A program made the position numbers and the translations under genes. The notes below the pieces were generated by a model. It was not told where the DNA came from, made no database searches, and saw only the letters and a program-made list of their open reading frames with translations. A DNA stretch of 64,000 nucleotides from Epithemia pelagica (taxonomy: Eukaryota; Bacillariophyta; Bacillariophyceae; Surirellales; Surirellaceae): assembly GCA_946965045.2 (NCBI GenBank), contig OX337236.1:2170001-2234000 (forward strand). Reading direction: 5' to 3'. Below, in pieces: positions 20,134 to 31,155 of this stretch (position 1 is the stretch's first letter; the number at the start of each line of letters is the position of its first letter).

Positions 20134-21564
20134 CTAGTCTTGCAGATTGCTGCTTGTAGGGCTGCAGAGGTCGTCTGCAACTGGCAGCACATGGGGAAGC
20201 TCCCCTCTCCTCTCCAGCCCCTGTTTATTCATGTGAGGTATTTTGTAGTCATTCCCTCCTCCTGCTTTAATGATTTCATTGAAGCAAGATTGGAGGGTGA
20301 GCCATGTGTGGTTTAGTCTGTCTCTTGGATAGGAATCAAAAGCATTCTGTACAGATTCAAGCAGCTGTGCCTCACTCGACCCAACAATCAAATTGCAACT
20401 CTGAATAGCCCTGAAAAAGCCCAGATCACATATGTTTGTGTCTGGGCTGTTGGGAGCTTGTGTAAAGAACTCTGCCCTCACTCCCAACTCTTTCATGGAT
20501 CTCAGGAACTCCACAAAGTACATGTCTCCATCCTTGATATGGGACTTGGCCCCGTCCTGTTGGATCCTTATGGTTCTCTTGCTTCGGTCTGCTTGTGGCC
20601 ACTTCTCCAATATTGCTGGCATTAGTTTCTCCACTAGCAAATCCCTGTAGACCTCTCTGTTGACAGTAATGTTCTTCCATACCAGAGTCCCCTTTTCCCT
20701 GTTGACGCTGCTCCTCTTCGCAGGGACCCACTCACCAATGGGCCAGATGCCCAGTTTACCATCCCACCATTGATTCATAGCTGGAATAAAGCGAGGACGA
20801 GCCACAGCACAAAAGAACATTACCTTTGTGATGTGGCTCTTGTGTTTGCATGTCCTCTGTGGATCCTCTTCATCGTCGGCCAAGATAAAGCGCTGTGCAT
20901 CTTTCGTCACAAAAAACCACTTTTCATCGACATGGATCATGTCCATCATGTCTTGGTACTCACCGGGTTTCAAGGGGTTTACAAAGGATTGTGCCATCAG
21001 GTATCTTGCCATCATGTTGGTTTCAGTGAGGAAGGGTTTTAGGGTGTTGGTATGGCATCGTAGAGTGCCTTTCTTCACCAATCGCTGCACTGTGCTTCTT
21101 GACACACCCAGAACGGTAGAGAGCTGTTCCTGGGTTCGTCTCTTCATCAATGGGACATTTTTAACAGCTTCTCTAACGTCTGGTGAAGAACAAATAGGGA
21201 GTCGTCCGCGCGCGCGTGCGTTGGATGAAATTTCAGGAGAGTTAATTACGTTCTCCACGCGCGATTTCTGCGCGCGCTCCCAAAGTCTGCTTATGGTGGA
21301 TCGATGCACACCAAACATTTCAGCGACGCCTGACAAAACACCTCTGGGCAAGGTGCCATTCAGATTGAAGGTTAGAAGGATCGCCATGGCACGTCCGCGG
21401 TCTTGTCTCCGCAATTCCTTGTACTTTACCCCCTTGCGGGCCTCCCTAGAAGGTGGCATGGCTTGGGTATGCCTGTAGGGCCAGAACCGGTTCGCCAAAG
21501 TCTGAGTTTCTTTTTTCACCTCGTTTAGTTCCCTGTAACTCTCCAGGATTGTGAGATGGAACAT
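20134..21564 (-). CDS. Mariner-like transposase (DDD, plant-type)
   Basis: A 476-aa transposase with an intact frame. Two helix-turn-helix segments lie at about residues 79-95 (VAEMFGVHRSTISRLW) and 147-163 (STVLGVSRSTVQRLV). The catalytic triad is Asp213 (MIHVDEKWF), Asp337 (IRIQQDGAKSH) and Asp375 (PNSPDTNICDLGFF). I count 37 residues between the second and third Asp; plant mariner-like elements usually have 39, but the PNSPDxNxxDLGFFxAIQS block is plant-like. It starts at ATG 21564, 98 bp inside the right terminus. It would cut and paste TA-flanked elements with CTCCCTCC ends. Whether it is still active is unknown, because its own element is now interrupted by the hAT. Confidence 0.92.
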   Translation of the reverse strand: MFHLTILESYRELNEVKKETQTLANRFWPYRHTQAMPPSREARKGVKYKELRRQDRGRAMAILLTFNLNGTLPRGVLSGVAEMFGVHRSTISRLWERAQKSRVENVINSPEISSNARARGRLPICSSPDVREAVKNVPLMKRRTQEQLSTVLGVSRSTVQRLVKKGTLRCHTNTLKPFLTETNMMARYLMAQSFVNPLKPGEYQDMMDMIHVDEKWFFVTKDAQRFILADDEEDPQRTCKHKSHITKVMFFCAVARPRFIPAMNQWWDGKLGIWPIGEWVPAKRSSVNREKGTLVWKNITVNREVYRDLLVEKLMPAILEKWPQADRSKRTIRIQQDGAKSHIKDGDMYFVEFLRSMKELGVRAEFFTQAPNSPDTNICDLGFFRAIQSCNLIVGSSEAQLLESVQNAFDSYPRDRLNHTWLTLQSCFNEIIKAGGGNDYKIPHMNKQGLERRGELPHVLPVADDLCSPTSSNLQD

Positions 21565-21664
21565 ATAAATTATACATGGAAATTTGAGTCGTGAAATAAG
21601 CTATCGATCTATATAATTTTTAGCGCCAACGGGCTTGCGCGTGAGAAGTTACGTCATTTTTAGT

Positions 21665-21696
21665 AACTTGTTGCGATAATTTCGAGCAGGAGGGAG
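21665..21696 (-). repeat. Right terminal inverted repeat of the mariner-like element
   Basis: Inverted match to 12982-13013, followed by TA. Confidence 0.92.
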
Positions 21697-22480
21697 TACC
21701 TAGAGAGACGCCTCGGCCTAAGAAGGATCACCAATACTCCAATCACAAAAGAGCTTTGAGCATCAACTCCACAGGGGTATTTTGTCGCTTTGTTTTCATT
21801 GGCAGTACTACATCTTGTTCATCGTTGTTCTGCTTCATTACATTTTCCTCGTACTCAAACATCTCTATCAGATGAATGACATCAGAGGTATGCAATAACT
21901 CTCTTTCCTTGGATCACGATGGTTGGATTCACACCGGCCCAGTCACTTGTAGATAGATCCCCACACCGGTTCTGCTCGGAAGTACGCGGGCGGACTCGGA
22001 GTCAGTGATTGCAAAGGACAGATCATTCTAGTAGAGGTAGATGCATTGAAACTGAACCACGGAGTCACGTTTTGAAAGCCAAGTCTCATGAGCTGTCATA
22101 ACTGTTCTTGAGCAAACATCACGAACCTTACCCGTCAACTCACGCTCTGCTTCCACAGTGAAACGACTTGATCCAATAGCTTGGTGCCTTTCTTGTTGTT
22201 GTTTCGGTCGCCTCCATCATTTTTTCTGACGGCAAGTTGGTCTTCGTACGGTTCTAGCTTACATTATGAGGTCGCTGATGATCAGGGACCACCTTCCTGA
22301 GCAACCACAGCGATCGAAAGAATGGAACGAGGAGCTTGTCCTTCCTCCAACAAAGTATTTGAAAATATCGATGCAAGTTGGACACAGTGCGACCATATGG
22401 CAAGTTTAAACCGTTGTGAGCAGCAGCGTCTTGGTACAGGTCATAGTGGGAGAACCTGTGTGGCTTCGTGGTCGAGCTTT
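21697..22480. other. Intergenic region, no supported gene
   Basis: Host sequence to the right of the mariner insertion. Short open frames occur on both strands (for example 22254-22487 minus), but none has recognisable motifs. Confidence 0.35.
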
Positions 22481-22813
22481 CTACCAATCAGACTGTTGCT
22501 GTTGAAGCGAAACGTAGTTTCTGAGAGTGGAGATCAAAACTTGGGCGGAATTGAATTTCGATTCGGCGGTCCCAGCAAAGCGCATCCTTTCGATCCGTTG
22601 ATGCATATTCCACGTAGGTTCGACGGCGTCTCGCATTTCCAACAGAGGCTTTTTTCTCGGACAGTCGTGAAGTATTTGCCATCGACAATGTCCTTGGTAG
22701 GGTTCTTGCACCAACCATTCTCCTCCATACCAAGTCCGGGGTTCCTGCTTCATGCCACTTGTGCTGGATGTAGAAAGAAAGACGGTGAAGAGTATAAGAA
22801 AGATTATTGACAA
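22481..22813 (-). CDS. Possible small secreted protein, uncertain
   Basis: A 110-codon frame begins MSIIFLILFTVFLSTSSTSG, a convincing signal peptide with a hydrophobic core and a small-residue cleavage region. It is followed by a Trp- and Gln-rich mature part (WYGGEWLVQEPYQGHCRW). No family is recognised. Other frames on the same strand are also open here, so this may be chance or the first exon of a spliced gene extending to about 22254. The ATG is the first of the frame. Confidence 0.3.
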   Translation of the reverse strand: MSIIFLILFTVFLSTSSTSGMKQEPRTWYGGEWLVQEPYQGHCRWQILHDCPRKKPLLEMRDAVEPTWNMHQRIERMRFAGTAESKFNSAQVLISTLRNYVSLQQQQSDW

Positions 22814-22909
22814 GACGTGTTATTATGAATTATGATCATCTGATGACAGAAAATAAATAATGATGAGACAGTAGACAGACCCTCAACCTCAACGCTTTAA
22901 ATTTTCAAT

Positions 22910-22994
22910 CCCTCGGTATCAGTGTCCACTGCTTAGCTGTTTTTTGTCTGTGCCACCTTCATAGGTTCCCAAGTGGACACAGACAGAAAATTTC
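22910..22994 (+). repeat. Left 85-bp terminal inverted repeat
   Basis: Perfect match to the inverted right terminus. It contains its own small inverted pair, GTGTCCACT near the outer end and AGTGGACAC near the inner end. Confidence 0.85.
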
Positions 22995-24223
22995 CTTTTT
23001 GACGCAAATGGAAATGACTAAATTGCAAATTGGCACGCATACCCAGCTGGAGTTTCGCAGTTCATGAAACTGACGCATGCCCAGCAAGCGGCCCTGCGTG
23101 GATGACGGTTGCAGAATGCGCCATCCAAATTCCAAATCCCCCATAAAATCACACAGAGGCCATCACCCACAATGGCATGGCATGAATTGTCACCTTTCAT
23201 GCAGTTGAGGTAAGTTTGAACGTACAAAAATGTCTCCATGACAACAACAGCTTTTGAACTGTCATTCTTACTTCTCCCTCACACTTGTATTCGTTTTTCT
23301 CTTCTGATATTCAACATTCGACAACTGTCTCTCTCTCTGTCCACTTCATTGAGAGTGAATGTTTGTGCCTATGGAATGTCAATTCTCCATTCGAGCCTTG
23401 GCTTAAAATTGGAGACCACATAGAGCTTCTTTCTTTGTATACTACTCCTAGGAGTTTCTATCAGAAGTTTATTTCCTATCTTATTGATTTTGTTAGATTG
23501 TGCGTGTTATTGCCGTGCTTTCAACCACCATGACACTCTGGTGAAGGTTTGGGGCCATCTTGAAGCAACTGATCGACTCTGTGATCTACGAAGACTAGTT
23601 TGAGTAGGCCTAGTGGCAACAAGCTGCCTTAGTTTGTTGTCATCTCTAGGTCTATGTACTTGAGTATCCGACACACAAAGAAAGGTTCTTGATCTGTGAT
23701 CGACATGGAGATGGACTAAGCGAAGCACAATGATGAGAGTAAAAATCCATGCTACAAAGATAAGAACACAACCAACATTAAAGGAGCACTACGATTAGAG
23801 CAAGGAAAAGTTGTGGCAAACGGCCTACAATGACTTGTCCTCCGTTTGATTGCGACAAAATCAAAGGAGCACCAACCATCAGCATTAACAGGGACAAAGA
23901 TTAATGAGATAACGTGTGAGAAAACTACGCAGGACATGAAAGAAGCTAAGAGACAAACAACAAGCAACAAGAGAGAAAAACCAACCAAAATACTGCTTCA
24001 GGTCGCAAGGCTTCATAAAGAGCTCGCTTCATGGTCAATGTCGAATGTCGATGCTTTTGACACCGCGTGAGATTTTTGTGACGAGACGAGAGTCGTGTGA
24101 AAGGATTCCAAATTTGAATCGTGGTCACGGTCAAGGGAAGATGCTAACCGCCAACTGTCACTTGCACGCCGGCATTTCCACCAGGACGAGGAACTATATT
24201 GGTGAAAAGGACAGACGAAAAGT

Positions 24224-24308
24224 GAAATTTTCTGTCTGTGTCCACTTGGGAACCTATGAAGGTGGCACAGACAAAAAACAGCTAAGCAGTGGACACTGAT
24301 ACCGAGGG
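24224..24308 (-). repeat. Right 85-bp terminal inverted repeat
   Basis: Exact inverted copy of the left terminus. Confidence 0.85.
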
Positions 24309-24643
24309 TTGCTATTCGTTGCTCTACTCTCTAGTAGTAAAGTCTAAGCCCTTAAGTCTGACTGGTAATACGTGTCATTTAAGTGCAATCTTCCAGTGTT
24401 TACGAAGGTTCAACTTATTTAATTATTAATTATCAAATATTTCGAGCAGCTAGCAGATGCTGCTAACCTGCTAACTGCTAACCTGCTAACTGCTAAAGCC
24501 TCGTACAATACACTCCTAACTCCTACTCGTACTGGGACACCCGGCATTTTGGTTCCCCCAGGATGACTTTACCTAAACTCCTTTTGGGTAGCTAGGGCTG
24601 ATCGCTAATTTTGCGAGGGCTAGCTATTTTATTTTATGCACAA
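24309..24643. repeat. Short spacer with CTGCTAAC tandem repeat
   Basis: Between two elements. Around 24466-24506 the unit CTGCTAAC(C) is repeated about four times. Nothing else was seen. Confidence 0.5.
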
Positions 24644-25715
24644 TACAAGCTGGCTTCACGAGCGACCTGCCTAGTGTATTACAGTACAAATACTGTAGTG
24701 ACAATTTTAAACATAAACAATTATAGTAATCATCTATGCCCCTTTGCTTATCGACCATGACGACAGCAAATTTGGGGAAACAATAAACGATGCCGTTCAA
24801 ACCAGGAAGACCATGAGTCACCGCGCTTGGCGCTCACGTCGATTGTCGAGTGCGGACCCGACCGATACACAAGCGGCCCCTGTTCCCCAATCTCCACCGA
24901 CGCAGCTGATTCAGCCATTGTTGCGGACACCGATGGCACCCAATCGAATGCATCCCACCACGTCGATTGGAGGCATGATCATGATGGGTCTTGCCCCCAC
25001 CATCAAGTGACACCCGATATCCCCAAGACCATTGACAACTCGGACCTGGAACCACATCGCGACAGTGATGATAATCACACTCTCATGCAGCCAATTCCAA
25101 ATACAAGACAAACGCCAGTGGTGGACAATGATCAAGTGGATGTCACCTTTGGATGTGGAACCAACTTGTTGTCGACCGGATTCATATCGCAAAGCAAGGA
25201 TCCTGTGGTACGAGACTTGTTTCTTCCCTTTCCCCGAACCAGCAATGGTACCAATCACCAAACGATCAGTGGTATTCTTCTTCCCAACCAGCCGAACAAT
25301 CGACGAACGCAGTCTCATCCACAATCCACTACTCCCATCCAAACCATCCACTCCTTGAACGACCATTTCGGGACGAGTCAATACGACACCAGGAAGTACG
25401 ACCAGCACACTGGCGCCGGTCCTGCAGCCCATTTTGTCCTTTGATTCCACCATCAACTTTCGTACCGGCCTGTCTGGACACAGTGGGTTGGCAGTCTCCT
25501 CTTTGAAAAAGAACAAGCCCCATTATTCTCCTCAAGCATCCAATCACCACCATGCAACCAACAGCAACAACCTACCGAGTACTACTCCTAGAGTTTGGGG
25601 TTTTGATTGCGGTAGTTCGTGTTCCTGGTTGGTAGCGGATAATCATTCGTATATATAGTACTGTTCATTTATGATTCCTTCCAAACTGCCAGCGTATCCT
25701 AGGCAGACTGTTTCA

Positions 25716-25771
25716 TCTCCAATCTCCAGGCCAGGCATGTGTGTCTCCAATCTCCAGGCCAGGCATGTGTG
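25716..25771. repeat. Tandem duplication, 2 x 28 bp
   Basis: Two identical copies of a unit beginning TCTCCAATCTCCAGGCCAGG. Confidence 0.9.
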
Positions 25772-25920
25772 CAAATCTCTACCAGGGATGTAAACGTAAG
25801 AGCTGATGTTACTAATCGTTCTAATAGGTATTAGGTGGACTACATTGTGAAGAAGAGATCCTGGTTTGGGAAATTGGTTGTCATACACTCAAGTGCTGCG
25901 TTGAGGACGAGGCTACAGTC

Positions 25921-26016
25921 TCTCACACAGCTGGGGGGACAAACGAGGCAGCGGACGAGGCGAGAGCTTCTCACACAGCCGGGGAGACAAACGAGGCAGC
26001 GGACGAGGCGACCACA
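25921..26016. repeat. Tandem duplication, 2 x 48 bp
   Basis: Two near-identical copies of a unit beginning TCTCACACAGC and containing ACAAACGAGGCAGCGGACGA. Confidence 0.9.
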
Positions 26017-26358
26017 GAACAGTGCACAACGTGAAGCACTGCTATTTCCCGAGATACAGGCACCGCGTACGTGATGTTTTTGGATAATCTGTTTATGTTA
26101 TACCTATGCTATCGATCTGGCGCTTTGCATCACGTACCAGCGGCATGTGACGGCTATGGTGACCGGAAGCGGTTGCATTTGTTTTTGTTTTCGTATATCA
26201 TCACGAAATTATGTGAGGAACAGGAAAACCTCAACGCGTCCGCACCGCTAGATTACTATGAAATGATATGTACCAGAGAAAAGGGAGTAATTACAAAATT
26301 TGTACACAATTTTTGTACTGTAATACAATAGGTATGCGAGGCGCGAAGCCAGCTTGTA

Positions 26359-26732
26359 GGGTTCGGGTCAAAGACACGTGTGCAAGACCAAACGAATCGT
26401 TAATTAGTCGTTTTTGTGTCACATCTGAGTCTTGTATTATGACGATCGCTAAAGCTTTCTCGTTTTGAGTCGTCATCCATAAATGAGGAAGATCCATCAT
26501 CCACACCTGGTTGTTGCCGGGAAACTGAAGCCAAGAAGCCCTTGACATCCTCAGTTATCAGAGGTAACAAGCGTCAACAAGGGAAAAAGAAAGTGGGCGG
26601 GTGCATCGATTATCGCTGGAGTCGTCGCATTTCGTCTCGGTCGACGGTTGATTTGGTCTTCCGAACGAAATACGCTAGCAAAAACAGAGCAACCAAATTC
26701 ATCAAGACTCACGATTGCCGTCCATGTAGAGA
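26359..26732. other. Upstream region of the STAND ATPase gene
   Basis: About 370 bp with no gene; it should contain the promoter of the following gene. No motif stood out. Confidence 0.35.
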
Positions 26733-29700
26733 ATGACGCCCCCAGAAGTCGATCTCTCACCCGTTGCGTCGTCGTCTTCTTCTTCTTCACAACAACAGCA
26801 ACAACAACAACAAGCCCACAAACAAGAAGAAACGGTTAGAGATTCACATCAAGACGTCGAACAACAAGACATGGTGCAACAAGAAGCGGAACAACAGAAC
26901 GAAGACGTTTGTGGAAACGAAAATGTTGTCAAGTCAGCCTCCCTCAACAAGAACGACAGTGAGGATGTGCCGTCAAATAACGAAGCATCGGATGAAGGTC
27001 AATTGTTGGGTTTGAAACAGGAAGAGGAAACCATCAGAAGCAAAAGAAAGACTCGTCATATCCGCCTTTGGCCTTTGGCGCCCGCAACAGAGAGCACTGT
27101 ACCTGATACTTCCAGAGTATCAGAAACACAACCAGTACAATTGCCATCTCTTGCGCATCGTCGTTTCGCCGCTCCAAATCCCCCTCCCCATTTGAATGGT
27201 GTCACGAAAGGGATTGTGAACAATCACAAGCAAGGAGGCGGTGGTTTGTTTAGTCGAACCACCGAGCTGGAGAAGTTGGTGCAATTGGCTGAAGCCGCAG
27301 GGTGTGGTAGTCGTTCGATAGAATTCACAGGGCCTACGGACAGGGCTTCAACATATCCAGCAGCTTGTTTAGTCCACGGATCTAGTGGAAGTGGCAAAAC
27401 CGCACTTTGCCAAAACCTCCCAAAGGCCCTGCGACTGACGAGTTCAGAAAAAAAGTCTGTTCCAGATACCTCGTCGTCGTCTCCGTCGCAATCATCATCT
27501 TCGCTTCCACCCGGAGCGCAAAATGATCAACAACCCATTTTCATAGAAGGCAAATTTGATCAATATGTCGGTGTATCGAAGAGTTATTCGGTCATCATCG
27601 ATGCTTTCGACAAACTGGGGCTCGAATTGCGAAAACTCATCAAGCAAGAGAAAATAGGAGAGCGCACGCAACGCCATCTCAACAGTCCACATAGTGCGAC
27701 AGCAACAACATCCACTGAATCCTTGCTCTCGCATTCACCTCACCACTCGGGAACTACAACTGTTGGAGGACATGGTAGTCGCCGTCGCCCCACATCTGCA
27801 TCCTTTACCAGTGTACAGGCATGTGTGGAACAAGCACTGTCCTACAAAGGGAACATGTTGGCCCAAATTATCCCGAGTTTACGGTCCTTTGATGACGCCT
27901 CGGAGGTGGCCGCCACGTCTTCAGATGCTCTCATGTTGGCTCACGAACGGTTCGTCGTGGCCATTATTTACTTTTTGCAAATTATATGCACCCATGTTCG
28001 ACCAGTGATTTTGTTCTTGGACGATTGGCAATGGTCCGATGAACCATCACGGCAGCTACTTCTTGCTCTCATGGAGCGTCAGCAAGCCACATCACCAAGA
28101 GGAGGAGAAAATCGCCCACCAATGTCACCGCCACCACGACACATGCGCCGACAGCCAGCAAGAGCAGCAATCGCATTGCACAATTTTTCTTGCTGGGAGC
28201 CTACCGGGACGACGAGCCGCATTACATGGAAGCAATGCAACCATTCTTGGGCAATCATGAATCGTCCATACCACAGACACCATCTGGTTCAACCCTGAAC
28301 ACACCAACATCACACGCTCCCTCAATGGGTAATCAACCATCAACGGATCTAGTGTACCAAATACACGTCCAAGGAATGGATTTGGCATCTCTTCAGCAGT
28401 GGTTGTCGGTTTTTTTGCAACGATCCTCGGCTCCAACGAAACAAATTGACAAGAATGGACGTGATGAAGGTATTGGCAAAAGTGCACCGCCGAATGGAGG
28501 AAATAGCGACCATGAAGATCTTCAGTTGGAATCTTTGGCATGGTTGGTTCATCGGAAAACTAGTGGCAATCCTTACTTCGTATTGCAGCTGATGAATCAA
28601 CTTGAAGAAACCAATGTGCTCTCATACAATTTTCTCAAAGGACATTGGGAATGGGACATGAATCAAGTTGAATCCAGTACCAAATTGGCCGACAACGTTG
28701 TTGACGTTGTAAAACTTCGGATTCATTCGTCTCTCCCACTTTTGTCAAGACATATATTGAAACTCGCTGCTTGTTTGGGATACTTTGTTGATCTTCGAGT
28801 TCTAGAATCTCTTGTTCGGCTTATGGTATTACCAGGGGAGATGAAGGGGGAAGACAGCAGACCGCAATCGGAGGAGGATAACCAAGTCAAAAATGACAAA
28901 ATCAACGGCGTGAAAACGAGCAGTGCCCAGCCGACCCCGTTTGTAACTCGTCAAATGTTTCAGTCGGTCATTGACGAAGCTGTCAATGACGCCTTGATTG
29001 AACACGTAGGAGGTGGAATCATCAAGTTCTCACATGACCGCATCCAGCAATGTCTTTATAAGCTGATTGAAACCAACGACGCAAGGGAACAAATGCATTT
29101 TGACATTGGACAGCATCTCAAACATCGGCACCAAAATTATGCTCCTAGCAGCACGGGCAGCAATATAACTAGTGCGTCGTCGGCTGCCGAAGAAGACACC
29201 GATAGCGATGAAGCACGATATCTATTCCTGTCTGTGGATCAGTTAAATCGCGCACCCAGTCTTGTGGCGATGGAACAAAGTCGAATGCTTGATTTGATAC
29301 AACTAAACTTGGATGCCTCGGAAGTTGCCAAACGACGAGGTGCCATCGAAAGTGCCTCATCGTTTTTGCACAAGGCCATGAAACTCGTACAACCACATTT
29401 CTGGCTTTATCATTATAGCACAATTCTCGAAGTACACAACGCATTGGCTGAAATGGAGTTTTCCCTGGGTCGCATCGAAACCAGTGAAGCCATAGTACAA
29501 CAAATTCATGAACATGCTGTCAGAGATCACGACAAGGTTAGAGCCGATATGGTTACCTTTCAGATTTTGGGTATGCAAGCAAAGTTTGCCGAAGCACTGC
29601 GCATGGGACGTCAGATCTTGGCCAACTTGGGAGAACCTGTGCCCAAGGCCACGATATGGAATATACTGAAAGAATACTTCCAGACGCGGCGTATGACGAA

Positions 29701-31155
29701 GAACCAATCAGACGAGTACTTTATCAAGCTTCCCCCGACCAACTCATTTCGGGTACAAACGATTCTCAAAATCTTCAAAGTTGGTGCGGTCTACGCCTAT
29801 AATCTGAACGTTCCAGATGCCGGTATTTTTTGTTTGAGAGGCATGCAAGTGTCAATGCGGGAAGGTTGGACAGAATGTACACCTAATATGTATTCGGGTT
29901 TTGGCTTCTTGCAGAGCAATTTTGGTCAGGGCAATGATGGTTATCGATTTTGTCAGCTAGCTCTATCCAAAAGCTTTGACAAAAAGATCTACCCCACTGT
30001 TGTGCCGTATTCCTACTGTTTGGTGTTACATCACCAGTTGCCTCTCAATGTGGGTATTGAGCCTCTTCTCTCTGGATATCGGGTAGGATTGGAGACAGGG
30101 GATATGTTTTTTGGAACCATATGCATTGCTTGTTATATTGTCCTCTACTTACAATGTGGGCTTCCTCTAAAGCCATTCATTGCAGATCAACGCAATTTTT
30201 GCTCCCAACTCAAGATCTGTCGACAAGATATCCCCTTCGCCTTTATCTGTCCCTGTCTACAGTTAGCCCTGAACTTGACGGGTCAAAGTGATGATGTGCG
30301 CGACCTTTCACGAGACTCCATCAAACGAAACCAAGAATATTTTAGTGAAAATGTCCTGGCAGTGGAGGAACATCAGCCAGTGTTGTATATGTGGTACTTG
30401 CAAGTCTTTAACAGCTTCCTACTCGAAGACTTGAATACAGTCGAGACTGTGCTGAAGCGTATCCATAAGCGGAAGGAGACTCGTTTGGAGGCGACCCACA
30501 TTCTCAACTACTTTTCGAATTTATGGATGGATTGGCAGGAATGCGATTATGGGAGAGAAGACAGTGTCGTTTCGGTCGGACGGTAGCAAAACGAGCTTTG
30601 AAGACGTTACGGCAGTTTTGCAAGACTCGTCCTATCAACGTGATCTCCCTCGTGACATGCTTAGAAGCGGAGCAAATGGGGATCGAGTATTTGTCGTCCA
30701 TTGCAACACGCAAAAAGTCGCAAATGTCACCCGAACAAGTTTGCGAAACTTACAACTCGGCGATTGCACAATTCCTGCGATTAGGAACAAACCACTATGG
30801 CGCGATTGCGAATGAACTCGCTGGCAAATTCTTCTTAAAGCTCAAGGATGACTATTGGGCAGAGCATTATCTCTCTGAATCATGCCGTTTGTACATGGAG
30901 TGGGACGCTGTGACTAAAGTGGAACAAATGGCTTCAGATTACAGTTCGCACTTGGAAGCAAGCGTTCGGGAAACAATGAACCTCAAAGTCCATAAACAAA
31001 ACAGTTATGTGGTACAAGGTAGGTCTCGGTTCAATGCCAAGACCGATTCTCTTATTCATTCTACTCGACAGTCCTCCTCGACTGAATTCCTGTCTACCAA
31101 CAATGGTGGCCGAAACAGTACGAGCTCAAGTGGTGATGGGGCAAACGTGACTTAA
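26733..31155 (+). CDS. STAND-type AAA ATPase with helical-repeat C-terminus (one splice junction and one frame break)
   Basis: A large signalling-type ATPase of about 1,440 residues. It has a Gln/Ser-rich N-terminus and an AAA_16-like domain starting at LFSRTTELEKLV, with Walker A GSSGSGKT, a Ser-rich insert and Walker B VILFLDDWQWSDE. The frame then moves, best explained by a 77-nt intron (28078-28154), after which QFFLLGAYRDDE continues the sensor-1 region. LVHRKTSGNPYFVLQLMNQL and the HDRIQQ motif (SHDRIQQCLYKL) follow, as in bacterial PknK/AfsR-type and diatom STAND proteins, then a long TPR-like helical region (LNVGIEPLLSGYRVGLETG). At about 30580 the frame stops (VSVGR, stop) while the next frame carries on with TVAKRALKTLRQFCKTRP to 31155. 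No suitable intron was found there, so a one-base indel is likely. Partner and signal are unknown; no kinase or cyclase domain is present. Confidence 0.8.

Larger units (their letters stand above)
12982..21696 (-). mobile_element. Mariner-like element (Tc1/mariner superfamily) carrying a nested hAT insertion
   Basis: Terminal inverted repeats begin CTCCCTCCTGCTCGAAATTA at the left end (12982) and its reverse complement ends at 21696. About 32 bp match with a single difference. Both ends are flanked by the dinucleotide TA (12980-12981 and 21697-21698), the mariner target duplication. The CTCCCTCC terminus is that of plant mariner-like and Stowaway elements. Subtracting the nested hAT and one copy of its target duplication leaves about 1.93 kb, a normal length for this group, encoding one intact transposase. 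The element is split at its 5'-plus side by the hAT. Confidence 0.93.
22910..24308. mobile_element. Non-autonomous DNA element with perfect 85-bp inverted termini
   Basis: Positions 22910-22994 are the exact reverse complement of 24224-24308 (starts CCCTCGGTATCAGTGTCCAC). The roughly 1.2-kb interior has no credible gene. Long perfect termini suggest a Mutator-like or foldback-type element, but no flanking target duplication could be recognised, so the superfamily is open. Confidence 0.8.
24644..26358. mobile_element. Degenerate inverted-repeat element
   Basis: The left end TACAAGCTGGCTTC and the reverse complement of the right end agree. Similarity continues for about 65 bp with roughly three quarters identity (shared GTATTACAGTACAAA). 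The termini could be CAAGCTGGCTTC with TA duplications. Inside are frames without motifs, such as 24827-25444, and two tandem duplications; no transposase was recognised. Probably an old non-autonomous element. Confidence 0.5.

Noticed and set aside
26764-27015. Alternative frame rich in Asn and Arg at the start of the STAND gene
   Set aside because: It arises from reading CAA/CAG repeats out of frame; the glutamine frame leads into the ATPase domain.
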